Below are positions 52,133-63,080 of a stretch of 64,000 nucleotides of DNA, one piece after another (within the stretch, counting starts at the first letter, position 1; every line of letters begins with the position of its first letter). A model generated the notes under the pieces. It saw only the letters and a program-made list of their open reading frames with translations. It had not been told where the DNA came from and ran no database searches. The DNA comes from Volutella citrinella (lineage: Eukaryota; Ascomycota; Sordariomycetes; Hypocreales; Nectriaceae), in NCBI GenBank assembly GCA_034401135.1, contig JAWZSP010000003.1, positions 3,410,001-3,474,000 on the forward strand, in the 5' to 3' direction. A program made the translations under genes and the position numbers.

Positions 52133-52936
52133 ATGGCGAGTAATTTATCACCTGGCTATGAAAACACTACCTAATTCTGCGAATTTCCAGGTCCACGCTG
52201 ACGCCTCAAACTTTGCCGACGGCATCACCAAGGCAGATGCCTATGAGCAGGTTTTGCTGCAGGCTGAGGGCTTGTTCACCGACCAGCGTAACTGGGTCAG
52301 TTAGTTGAAGCCTCAATCTTCATGTCACTTGCTGATCAGGGGGTGTACAACACCGCAGGTCTGGTGAGTCGCTGCTTCTTCATCTTGGCTCCCGTTGAGT
52401 TGCTGACGAGATGGCAGCAACCTTTCAAACGCGGCGTCCCTCGTGTGGCACGCATACAAATCTCTTGGAGGACCTAGCGCAGAGGTGAATTGGGCCGGTA
52501 GGTTTTATAATTCCCAGCCGTTTCTCATGCCATTGAGGCAAGCACAGGGTGGCGTTGACCTTTGGCTCCGGTTGCAGGCTTCTACGTTCTCGACAAAACA
52601 AGCCAGAAACCCCAGCTCATCCTGGGACCCTTCCATGGAAAGGTAGCCTGCCAGACCATCCCCTTTGGTCGAGGAGTCTGTGGTGCGGCGGCACATACTC
52701 AGTTGACTCAGCTGGTGGCCAACGTCGACGAGTTTCCTGGCCACATTGCTTGCGACGGAGACAGCAAGAGCGAGATAGTGGTGCCGATTGTAGTGGATGA
52801 TCCCAGCGCCGAGGGCGGCAAAAAGGTGGTCGCCATCATCGACGTCGACTGCGCTGTGTTGAACGGCTTCGACGAGGTCGACAAGCAAAACCTGGAGGCT
52901 CTTGCGGCTTTACTAGCCAAGTCCTGCGACTGGTAG
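52133..52936 (+). CDS. Free methionine-R-sulfoxide reductase (GAF-domain fRMsr)
   Basis: Reduces free methionine-(R)-sulfoxide with thioredoxin; cytosolic, as YKL069W of yeast. Predicted exons: 52133-52135 (ATG only), 52191-52295, 52359-52363 (5 nt, GTCTG), 52418-52497 and 52578-52936, in total 183 aa. One GAF domain spans the protein. The redox cysteines are all present: Cys89 (HGKVACQTIPFG), Cys99 (GRGVCGAAA) and Cys123 (GHIACDGDSKSEIVVP), two positions from their yeast numbers. The microexon is needed to read RNWVCNLSNAASL across the splice. The first intron would have a GC donor (GCGAGT) with branch CTAAT and acceptor TTCCAG. A simpler alternative is a start at ATG 52158 reading straight into the domain, which adds an MKTLPNSANFQ leader. 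Confidence 0.88.
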
Positions 52937-54961
52937 CGCATTCTGGTGAGGCTTCTGCTTATGCCTTGGTTCTTCCGCCAATTCACCCAGATAAGAAATC
53001 TCGGGCCTACCTCGCTGGAGTTGCTAGGATACTGGGGCTACACTGCGGCTCCCAGAGCCTGAAGTTCATGGACATGATACCCATAACTTTCGCATGCCAG
53101 GTCTGTGCAGGCATCGCAGTATTCAAGACTGTGGTTTGTTTTGTTAGAAAAAAAACCTCGATCTGGATACATGAGTAGCACTGAAGGACACAATCAAGTC
53201 GATTGGCCCCTGCCGCCTGCGTCAATACTGTTGGTGCTGACCAATTGAACAAGGAGGGATGCGCAGACTGGTTTGCGAGAATCCGTCTTGTTAGTTGACC
53301 TTGCGATTGGCTTCTTAACTGGTCATGATTGTGAACCGATTCTGGAACATGTTAGATTGGACTACGGTTGCCCAAACCTTTGATCCTGTCCATTGAAGCC
53401 ATCTAAACCTTCTCAACCGGGGAACGGACTGCCATGCTCTTGAAGGGAGGCCATAAGCTTGGATGGTGCGACAAGACATTGGTCACAAATCTGCTTCAAA
53501 CGGGTTTGCTGAACAGACTTGATCAATTTCGCTGAAACCGGATAAGCTGTGGGCCTTTGGGCTGGCACGGCGACAGACAACCTGAGCTGGGAGATCCCTG
53601 GAAAAGCACAATTAACATCGCTGGTGGAGCATGGCGCATCCCCACAAGATCGAAATCGTGGATTCGTCACTACACAACGCCAGGTCTGGTTTCCATGGCT
53701 ACCTGGGGAAGGATCATGTCTCAGTTGATGAGGTCACCAGTGCCGAGATTCGGGATGAAACATCATGGGCGAGAGCCGCGAGACCAGTGGATCACCATAT
53801 TCATGCGAGTGGGTTTCTCGAAACAAGGCCCGAAAGATGCCCAGGCTTGCCAGGGCCGTCGATGAATCTCACCGATGGGATTACAATAACATGTCGACGC
53901 CAAGGGAATATGTGACATGGCGCTGCATTCGGGATTGAGAAGAAAAGAACGGCGTCTGGCCAAGCTGCAGGGGATAAGTTTGCCCCTGGCGCTATGTTGT
54001 GCATGCCCTGGGATTGGCCCACTCGCCAAATCGCCATCCGCGTCGTCGTCGTGGCCGGTCGGCTTTATTGGGCTTCTCGCTGCGTGTGGCTGTGGGAGGG
54101 ATGGATGAACGCGCACTCAGTTGCGAAAGCAGCTGGGCAGTGCACCGATGTAGGCGTAGTGGCTCGCTTGGCAGCTCCATCAAACCAGGAGTTTGGATTG
54201 AGCCCGTGGATCCCTGCGCTCGTAACTGGCGAATTTTAAGTGCCGAGTATGGCTGGGCGAATCAGGCAACGTCGATGCCTTCTGAACGCAGGAGCATCAC
54301 AGCACGTTGGCCCACCGTTGCTTGCTTCTTCAAAGGCTGTCCTGAGGATGACGCCGCTGACTGGCCACTAGGGCTGCGAGCCCGTTGGTACCGGCCACCC
54401 CCCTAGCAGCGTCCCGCCCCTCTGGAGCTTGGGACGACAGAGCCCTTGCAGCAACAGCCCGGGTGCCCCCCAGCCCCCCGTTTAAGCCGCGCCCCAGCCC
54501 CCCGCTAGCTACCGCGTTCAGCCCCAACCACGCGCAAGCGCTGGGCTATACAACCTGCATGCACGCCTTGATGTATGGACCGCAGCAGCCTTCCATCTGT
54601 TCCCCTCCATCCCACCAACCCACGACCTCTACTAACCACAACAGCTCTCACGCCCTTTTGCGTTCATCAACCGGAACATTCTTTCGACTGGTCTCGATAC
54701 CTCTGGAGTAATTCTTCCCCCCTCGACTTGTTCCCTTTTCTTTCTCTGAATTCGGATCCCCTCTTCCTTCTCTTACACAAGCCCATTGTCCAATTCGTTC
54801 TTTTCGGAGCCGCCCTCGAAGATCAACAAAACAACAAATCCATCACACAACATTAGTACCACACCCACAACCTGCCCTCGCCGATGAAAGCAAACCGTTC
54901 GTCCTCGAGCACCCAAACCCCTTCCTGATCCAGCCACGACGCTGGACACAACTTCCTCGCC
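52937..54961. other. Long region upstream of the Fic1-like gene
   Basis: About 2 kb with no gene recognised. The last ~400 bases before 54961 are C/T-rich with few G, the look of a fungal 5' leader. A C-rich imperfect repeat (agccccccg / ccccagccccccg) is present at about 54470-54506. Open frames at 53557-54406 are unconvincing. Confidence 0.5.
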
Positions 54962-57751
54962 ATGTCGGGCAAGCCCAAGTCGCATCCGCTCAATGGCGTC
55001 CACACGGCCGGCATCTTCGCTGATATGACCGGGGACGGCCCAATTATTGGAACTCTTGTTGCTATCGTGGACCGTGCCAAAAATCTCCCCAACCGCAAGA
55101 CAATCGGCAAGCAGGATCCATACTGCGCTGCTCGCCTGGGCAAGGAAGCGAAGAAGACAACTACAGATATCCGTGGTGGTCAGACTCCAAAGTGGTAAGC
55201 ACTTCTCCAACGGATTCGAGGTGGTGACGTGACACCCCCACTAACGGCGCACTCGCTTAGGGACCAAGAACTGCGCTTCACTGTGCACGACTCTCCCGAC
55301 TATTACCAGCTGAAGATTTCTGTCTTCACAGACGATAAGAAAACGGATCTGATCGGCGAGTCGTGGATCGATCTTCGAGGCATCATCGTGGCAGGCGGCG
55401 GGCAGAGCGATGTCTGGCAAACCCTCTCATGCAAGGGCAAATACGCTGGGGAGATTCGAATCGAAATCACCTACTATGACCGGCGACCAAAGGACAAGCC
55501 CGCCGCAAAGCCGAAGCCAGTCTCTTCCGAACAAGATCAAGGTACCATGACCAGGATGCCGCCCGTGAAGAGGCGACCTCTGCCTTCCGACCCGGTCACA
55601 GGCGAAGCACCTCCCAGGGCCCTCACAGGTCCTGATTACAACACACCACCACGCGCGCATGCCCGACAGCCCTCTCACTCTGCCTACATTCCTAATCAGT
55701 CACCACTACAAGCTATCGAATACAACACGCCGCCTTCACATGCATCCCGAGGCCCCGCTATCGAGTCTTCCCCAGCGCCTCGTGGCGCCATCGAATACTC
55801 CACCCCACCAAGGGAAGTGCCGCGAGGTGCTCGGCAGTCGATGAACTCATACGAAGCATCTCCCCGACACCGAGACGATCGTAACTACAGTCCACGGTAC
55901 CCAGCGCATCAGGTAGAACAGCTGGACCAGCGGGACCACTACTCCCCCATCCGCGAATCTATTGAAGGACCACCAATGGACGACTATCGGCAGCTACCCC
56001 CTGTTGACGATGATCGGCCGCCGCCGCCGCCTGTGCATCGCAGCCGACACAACAGCGGAGGCCAGGAACTTGTGGCCCGGGGAAGCTTTGATGCTTCTCC
56101 TCCTAAGCTTCCGCACATGAGGCATGATGTACTGAGACATGAGGCCCACAGGCATACATCGCCGTCCTATCCCGGGCGGCCAACTTTCCGGGAGTACGAC
56201 TCATCACCGCCAAAACTCACTTCATATGATGCAAATTACGATCCCGACTTTCGCTCGTTGCAGCCGACGGTTGAGGACGTTCCGGACGCTACCAGCCCGA
56301 CAAACCCTCCGTACAGGAGAAACACAAGGCTACAAGAGCAAGATGAGCTGTTTGATAAAGTACCAAGCCCTGCGCCCTTGAACTTGAGCCGATCGCCAGG
56401 CAATTCACCCTTTCGGGAGGAATACTCGACCTCGCCCGGATATCAGGACTCGAATAGCTACCAGGTCGCCGTGTCTCCTACTCATGGGCGCGGCTACTCC
56501 CAAAGCCCCGGGCATAGTTCATACATGCCACAGGATGACCAGAGAGCACTGGTACATGTCAAAACCTCACCAAACTTCGCACCGCAGGAGCTTCCGCCGT
56601 CTCTGGTTCCCGGTTTGGATCCGGCTCTGTCTCAAGAGGTAACAGAGGGAATCTACGAGGACCGCCGGCGTGGCCGGCGGCAGCATTCACAGAGCCTAGT
56701 CATGGCAACACCTCCCCGAGGCCGCCTAATGGACGGTTCGCGCCAATCGTATGCCTCGCCTGGGGACGACTACGCCTACCCCCAGGACAACTCGCCTAGC
56801 TACGCGTTGCAGAGATACGATCAGCGGGCTATGTCATATTCTGGTGGGCAAGAGTCTCAACTTGTCCATCGCCGATCTGCCTCGCCGAATCCTCCTCGCC
56901 AGTACTCAGCAGGACCGGAGTCGCAGATCGTCCAGCGCCGGTCCGTTTCCCCCGACCCCCGGCAGTACGACGAAGGATACGACTCGCAGATTGTCCAGCG
57001 TCGGTCCGTGTCGCCGTATGCTCGCACCAGCCCGAACCCTCAGCAGGCGATACGACGAAAGTCTGTCAGTCCTGCGCCTCCTCTGGACGAGAACAGGAGA
57101 AGGTCTGCCATACCTTTTGGGCCGGACTCTTACGATGCTCTGAATCCTAGCAGCGCCCCACCACCCGGCTATAGTGACCCAGAAGCGAAGATCATCACTC
57201 ATGATGGGCGAGAAATCGACCCTTCAGACCACCTGCCTGTGGAGACTTGGGCGCCAGAGCCTGACAAGAAGCCTGAACCGCCAGCCGAGACACGAACCAG
57301 GCCACAGCTCACAGGAGCGCAGCCGCTGCCTCCTAGCACGCGCAGGCCTCCGCGTGCTGGTCGGCACTCTATTTCTTCGGGTCAGACCTATGGTCCTGTT
57401 GATGATCCTCACACGCCTCCTGGGAGCGGCACTCGGACTCGTCTCCAGAAGAGGAACTATCGGGCGTCGATGGGACCGACATACACCGGGTCCAGCCCTC
57501 TGGCGCCAATCTCGCCAGACAACTATCAAGATAGGCAGTATACGCCGACGCGCACTCAGCCACGGTCCATTGGATGGGAGCAGCAGAATGAGAACCATGC
57601 TCCCATGTACGGAGGGCCCCCAATACCGGCCAAGATTCCGCTGCCCTTGATGAGCGGCGCTAATGGCAGTGGGCAGGAGTTGGCGTTGATGGAAGAGATG
57701 CAGAGAATCGACATTGGAACTGGTCGGTCTCGGAGAAGAGGCGGGTACTGA
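54962..57751 (+). CDS. C2-domain ingression protein (Fic1/Inn1-like)
   Basis: Cytokinesis protein linking membrane to the contractile ring and septum synthesis, as Inn1 in budding and Fic1 in fission yeast. Two exons: 54962-55194 and 55261-57751 (66-nt intron, donor GTAAGC, acceptor CGCTTAG), 907 aa. An N-terminal C2 domain covers about residues 25-160: IIGTLVAIVDRAKNLPNRKTIGKQDPYC, PKWDQELRFTVHD, LKISVFTDDKKTDLIGESWIDL and EIRIEITYYDRRPKDK. The remaining ~740 residues are disordered and Pro/Ser/Arg/Tyr-rich with PxxP stretches that suit SH3 partners (Hof1/Cdc15, Cyk3 in yeasts). IEYNTPP-type motifs recur (about 55630-55810), as does an RRSVSP-type element (56847-57072). It is much longer than the yeast homologues, as is usual in filamentous fungi. 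Confidence 0.9.
56847..57072 (+). repeat. Repeated RRSxSP coding motifs in the Fic1-like gene
   Basis: Three diverged copies of a segment of the form SQ-I/L-V-Q/H-RRS-V/A-SP, about 20-25 codons apart, plus a fourth shorter RRKSVSP. Each offers a basophilic Ser site next to a Ser-Pro site, so it may be a phosphoregulated patch. Confidence 0.7.
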
Positions 57752-58346
57752 AGTGGAAGAAGCAAAATACGAGAGACGAGGAAACCTTGTACAACATCAT
57801 AGTTTATAACCACGACATCAGTTTCAAATAGCGTTAGAGTATTGTCTTTGGAGTACAGGCGTTCAACGGCCATAGGCAAAGTAAATGAACGAAACGGTTG
57901 CTTTCTTTTTCTTCAATCAGTTCACACAGAGGAAATAGTGGAATCTTTGGCACTGCAAAATAAAACGCTTCAACTAATCGGAGAAAGGTGAGTCTTCTCC
58001 ATAAAGAGTGTCAGTTTTGAAAAGCAGACATATCGTAATATCGTCTCTGTAAATTAAGCCAAATGTCCTAGATCAAGCTCCCGCCCCAGTGGAAGCGGAG
58101 TGAAGTGCGGAATAAGTAGCGCTAATCCTAATGCGTGTAGGTCCCATAATGCAATGCCCCGCGAGCTGCTCATGAAGGGACCCAGCCATCGGTTCAGTAG
58201 CTTATCTTATCGCAGCAGAGGAAAAAAAAATAATTAATCACCACTCCCAATTCGCAACAACCACCCACCTTCTCTGCCCAGCTGCACATTGGCATCACCA
58301 ATTCTCCTCATTCAACAACACACCACCACCGCCACCACCATTCACA
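57752..58346. other. Spacer between the Fic1-like gene and UTP15
   Basis: 595 bases on a shared strand: the 3' end of the Fic1-like transcript, then the UTP15 promoter. A purine run (gaggaaaaaaaa) followed by taattaatc occurs at 58216-58239. C/A-rich leader sequence (caccaccaccgcc) directly precedes the UTP15 start. Confidence 0.5.
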
Positions 58347-59933
58347 ATGGCAGCACAGGTGGGGCCGCTCCCACAGCTCAAGCTGCCCTCGGGTCCTACA
58401 CCCGTCACGGCCGAGCAGCGATACTGGAAGACATTCAAGAACCAGCTCCTGATCCCTTCGCCAACCTCGTACCCGGTCGTGCACATCTCGGCCAACAACG
58501 ACTCATTTGCCGTCACGACCGGCACTAGGGTGCAGATCTACTCGAACCGGACGAGAAAGCTGCTAAAGACCATCACGCGGTTTGGCGACGTGGCTCGCAG
58601 CGGAGAGATTCGCAAGGACGGCCGCGTGCTGGTGGCCGGTGACGACACGGGCAAGATCCAGGTCTTTGATGTGAATTCTAGGGCCATCCTGAAGACCTGG
58701 ACAACCCACAAGCAGCCAGTATGGACCACAAAGTTCTCCCCGACCGACCTCACCACCCTGCTCAGCGCCAGTGACGACAGGACGGTGCGCCTGTGGGATC
58801 TGCCGAGCAACGAGCCCGTCACGACGTTTGTCGGCCATCTCGATTATGTGCGCTGCGCAAACTTTATGCCCGGCACCACGTCCAACATGATCATCTCGGG
58901 AAGTTACGATTCGACAGTGAAGCTGTGGGATCCCAGGACGGGCAGCAACAGCGCCGTCATGACGTTCAAGCACGCGGCCCCGGTCGAGGACGTCCTCCCC
59001 ATGCCCTCGGGCACCACGGTCCTGGCCGCTGCCGAGAACTCCGTCAGCGTGCTGGACCTCGTGGCTGCTCGCCCTCTACACATGATCACCAACCACCAGA
59101 AGACGGTGACGTCTCTCAGCCTAGCATCCAATGGCCGACGACTCGTCAGCGGTGGCCTCGAGGGCCACGTCAAGGTCTTTGAAACGACGGGCTGGAACGT
59201 GGTGTCAAGCACAAAGTATCAGTCGCCCGTCCTCTCCGTCAAGGTCATCCCGTCGAGCGACGACGCCGAGTCCAGCGACCGCCACCTCGCCGTTGGCATG
59301 CAATCCGGCGTGCTCAGCGTCCGCACGCGACTCACGAGCGCCGAGGCGAGCCGCGAGGCGGAGCGAGAGAAGGAGATGACGGCACTTGTCGCGGGCACCA
59401 TTGATGCTCACGATGCAAACGTGCGCAAGCGCAAGCGCCGCATCGAATCCGCCAAGCGGCTGGACATGGTGGGCGAGGGCGCCGACGTCATCATCGCCAA
59501 CGAGCCCCGGCAGAACAAGAAGAAGGAGAAGCCGTGGCAGGCCGACCTCCGACACGCGCGGTACGGCCGGGCCCTCGACCAGGTCTTGGACAAGGACTCG
59601 CCGGACCACGCGCCGCTCAATGTCCTCAATCTACTGGTTGCTCTGCGACACCGTAGCGCTCTGCGCGATGCCCTCGAGGGTCGCAATGAGGAGACGGTCC
59701 AACCGATTCTCAGGTGGGTGTGCGTCCACATCTGCGATCCGCGTTACGTGAGCGTCTGCGTCGAGGTTGGGCTGCACCTGATGGACCTGTACTCGGAGTT
59801 CGTGGGGGGATCCGCGGAACTGCACGACGGTTTCAGGGCACTGCACCGCCGCGTCAAGCTCGAGGTGGAGCTGGTGCAGGCGGCATGCCAGACGGGGGGC
59901 ATGCTGGAGAGCTTGGTGGCGGCCACGCTCTGA
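58347..59933 (+). CDS. UTP15: U3 snoRNP subunit Utp15 (t-UTP/UTP-A complex)
   Basis: WD40 protein of the UTP-A subcomplex of the small-subunit processome, needed for pre-rRNA transcription and 18S processing. Single exon, 528 aa. The N-terminus has the family block TAEQRYWKTFKNQLLIPSPTSYPV. WD40 repeats run from about residue 45 to 330, with clear units DVARSGEIRKDGRVLVAGDDTGKIQVFD, HKQPVWTTKFSPTDLTTLLSASDDRTVRLWD, GHLDYVRCANFMPGTTSNMIISGSYDSTVKLWD and HQKTVTSLSLASNGRRLVSGGLEGHVKVFE. The C-terminal Utp15 domain (about 370-520) contains the helical segments KPWQADLRHARYGRALDQVL and LNVLNLLVALRHRSALRDAL. ATG 58347 is the first in frame and has favourable context (cacaATGg). UTP25 of the same processome lies about 47 kb away in this window. 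Confidence 0.96.
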   Translation: MAAQVGPLPQLKLPSGPTPVTAEQRYWKTFKNQLLIPSPTSYPVVHISANNDSFAVTTGTRVQIYSNRTRKLLKTITRFGDVARSGEIRKDGRVLVAGDDTGKIQVFDVNSRAILKTWTTHKQPVWTTKFSPTDLTTLLSASDDRTVRLWDLPSNEPVTTFVGHLDYVRCANFMPGTTSNMIISGSYDSTVKLWDPRTGSNSAVMTFKHAAPVEDVLPMPSGTTVLAAAENSVSVLDLVAARPLHMITNHQKTVTSLSLASNGRRLVSGGLEGHVKVFETTGWNVVSSTKYQSPVLSVKVIPSSDDAESSDRHLAVGMQSGVLSVRTRLTSAEASREAEREKEMTALVAGTIDAHDANVRKRKRRIESAKRLDMVGEGADVIIANEPRQNKKKEKPWQADLRHARYGRALDQVLDKDSPDHAPLNVLNLLVALRHRSALRDALEGRNEETVQPILRWVCVHICDPRYVSVCVEVGLHLMDLYSEFVGGSAELHDGFRALHRRVKLEVELVQAACQTGGMLESLVAATL

Positions 59934-62900
59934 GGATTGGGTTTCTACGCAGTGTGTACATGATGGTTCTGGGACGGAGTTTGTTTGCATTGCGGTGGCG
60001 TTCCGGCAGGTTACCAAAACGAGAAACAGTCAGGGTTTTGGGGGTGAGGCCATGTATCCCGACTGAGGGCGAAGAGACGGAGACGGGGAAGAGACAGACT
60101 TGAGACGGCACATTGGCTTGGGAAGCCATGGTACTGTTACTGACATGACTATAAGCAGCCCTCCCTACCTCGAAGCCAATTTCTGGAGACAATAAAATGT
60201 GTATAGCAGCGGTGGTGGCGGTATCATCGGTGGCCATGTTATCTACGAACTGTTTATTATGCCTGTTTCGAGCGAAGCGATATACGAGGGTGGTTGGGAA
60301 GACGTCTCAAGTCATAGCTTGTTACCCCCACTCCTGACGGGCCCCTGGGTATTGGTCATGAACGTACCCCCAATGTCACAACGCCGCCTGCGGAATCTCG
60401 AGCCTGGAGATGAAGCTGCCGGCGATGGAACTTGAGGACCATGTACCCATCTCCCTTCCCCTTCCCCTCTCTTCCCTTGTTTTTCGAAGCCTCCCATGCC
60501 TTGCCTTGCCTCGATCAACTGGTCAGTGGTAACCTGGAAGGGTATGCATGACAGCCTGCTTATGCCCTGGGCTGTCACTGGGATGGGACACCGGGGGTGG
60601 TCGGGCCAGCCAGGGATGCTGCCCCAGCTCTTTTGTGGAACTTCGAGCGCACGGGAAGAGAACATGGAGTAGGAGCTGTTGGGCAAGGGCCCAGAAGTCA
60701 TTTCGCAACAGCACACGACCGGGGGTCATGTGTCGCCATCGCCGCGTGTAACTGGGGTTGGAATGGGGACCACATCCCGGCAACAAGGCCGATGGAGGAG
60801 AAGGAAAGGACAAAGGTGAGGAGGCCAGGAAAGCGAAGAAAACGGAAAGGCGGCTGGCAGCCCAAAACAACACACTCGTATAAATGTATCGACAGGTCGA
60901 TTATCCCATGCCACGCCATACCCCTGTTCAGTCCGAGGCTCGGTCAGCTCACCTTGAGAGATGGATGCTACACCTACGCCCAACGACTGGCCAAGGTCAA
61001 ACAAGTTCCTTCGACATGGCATGGGCCTTGGACCACACCCTTCGGCCAAAGGCTTTCACCGCAGACAGATCTCCAGCCCCCCCTCCAATGATACTCCCTC
61101 CGCAAGCATAGTACCGGAAAATGCATGTCCGATTGGTCCTGCGCTCTTGGTCCATCCCCTGGCCCGCCTCCCCTCGTGGTCCTCGGACGCGGTCTTCCCC
61201 TTCTCGATATGCTTCCGGCCGCTAAACATCGAAGAAGCCACGGCGACACTCCCCCGTCCAGAATGTACCAGAGCTAAGGCCGCCCGCTTGTACTCTTGGT
61301 ATCTCCTTTTTACTGTTACACAGGCAGCCAAGCCCGACGTCGTCTAGAACCTTGCAAATCAACTCCTTGGGGAAACTGTAGGAGCCCACCCATTCCTGGA
61401 TGTACCATAGGGAACACTTCACTGCGAAACTACCGCCAAAATGACCAGAGCTAGCAAAAAGCAGCTTCTCGTTCTATAGCACTTCCAGGGTGGATATCTC
61501 TCTCGTCGTCGAACCGTACCCGTTGATACCCTCGGTGGCCAAACAGAGACCAAACCGCCATCACCAGCATTGGCTACTAGTCAAACCAGACACATGCAAC
61601 CCCTCCCCGCTAGTCTGTCCATCATCGATGACTATAATTGACCCCATAACTTGACGAAGGATCCGTGGTGGCAAGGCCCAGCCCCTCCAACCCTGGTCTT
61701 GTGTAACACGGCCAGGGCGTCAACGGTGGTTTGCGTCCGACAGATCACCAGTCATCAACCTAGCCACTTGGCCGAGGCTAGGAACTTCGGGCCTGTTTTT
61801 CGAGAGCAGGCCGATAGCAACGACCGGGTAAAGGCGACAGAAAGAGGGTGGGAGAGCGAGACAAGGGGGGGCGTCCACCCACCCCGACCCGAGGAGTTGG
61901 GCACCCGACAAAAGGAAGTCTTCTGGAAGTAGTCGTGGGGTGACGATTCAAGTCCACAACCCTTCGCTCGCTTCGGTCACGCAACCTGGAAGCCATGACA
62001 GAATCTCCACCCACTTGCAACGACGAGGGACATGACGGCCGGCTCCGTCTACCTTGACCGTCGCCTCGATCTCGATGGAATGGCTCAACAAGTCGTGAGA
62101 TCAAACATGGATGCTCAGTGTCTATCTACACTCTCCTTCCCCCTTTTGCCGGACATATTCCGCGGAGGCTTCGCAGGCTTCGCAGGCTTCGCAGGCTTCG
62201 CAGGCTTCGCAGGCTTCGCAGGCTTCGCAGGCTTTGTATCTCTGCTTCCACCACTCAATCTCGGCTCTGCTGACGCACTCTCACACACACACAACCATCC
62301 CCATTGCCGTATCTCTACACTTGGCTAGTTGTAGTTGGAATTGCCACGTGCGCAGACACCCCCTGGTCCCATCAAACTAGTCATCATCAAGTTCACCAAC
62401 GTGGCAGCGAGCTAGTCTAGACCTTTTCTGTATTGACTACCGATCCCTAGCTGTTCATCTGACAATGCTAATAACAAATGACCAATAATTCTGCAAGTGG
62501 TATATCCTCCGCTTCCGAATGTTCCTCCCAAAATGAACGAACGACCGCGGAAAAGGCCACGGCGTACGCCTGGGCCTTGACGTTGAGTCCAGCCGCCCCC
62601 ATCAGTCAGAGAGCCCCATGTCTTCTTTAATGCAATCCATCGGTAATAGTTTATGATCCTAGATGATAGCTTTGTCCTCTAATCCCGCAAATGGTGTGTG
62701 TATAAGCGCGCGTAGTTGTCATGGTAAAACCGGGCAGCCAAGGTTTCCACCCACCAGGAAGCGTCTTCTTGTCGCACGCCGTCGCTGGCATGTTGTGATA
62801 ATACAATACTTGACCGAGCCACACGCCTACACGTGTTCCCCGTTTCAAGGGCCACTAGTAGTAACGTAACAGCTTCTTCGACCAATGCCGCCCCTCGAGA

Positions 62901-63080
62901 GTAGACCCTTCCCAAAACGTTGTCCAAGAAAATCAGTCCCAACGCCCTCGTCATGATTATGGTGATAGTGAGAAACTAAGGAAACTAAACGCCGCCGGCA
63001 GCTTCATTGCTGGTTTTTTTCAAGTCATCCCTTTGGCGCTGATCGTAGCATGTAAAATAAAAAATCCCCTCTCCAACACT
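59934..63080. other. Gene-free region with a 9-bp tandem repeat
   Basis: About 3.1 kb between convergent genes. No conserved protein or RNA gene was recognised. It includes the 7-copy 9-mer repeat at 62167-62229, a CTAGTAGTAA element at 62855 and several C/T-rich stretches. The frame through the repeat (Gly-Phe-Ala)n is short and unsupported. Confidence 0.5.
62167..62229 (+). repeat. Tandem repeat, 7 copies of a 9-mer
   Basis: Seven identical head-to-tail copies of ggcttcgca, followed by a partial copy (ggctt). A unit length divisible by three would be neutral in a coding frame, but no gene is supported around it. Perfect identity between copies suggests recent expansion. Confidence 0.95.

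Noticed and set aside
52158..52304. fRMsr start at ATG 52158 read straight into the domain without a first intron
   Set aside because: Possible, but the leader MKTLPNSANFQ is unlike family N-termini as I recall them, and the segment carries a good branch site and acceptor. Kept as the alternative model only.
62167..62229. CRISPR-like array
   Set aside because: Units are directly contiguous 9-mers without spacers, and this is a eukaryotic genome.
62032..62380. Frames through the 9-mer repeat (Gly-Phe-Ala or Ser-Gln-Ala repeats)
   Set aside because: Open only because the 9-bp unit lacks stops; flanking sequence has no coding character.
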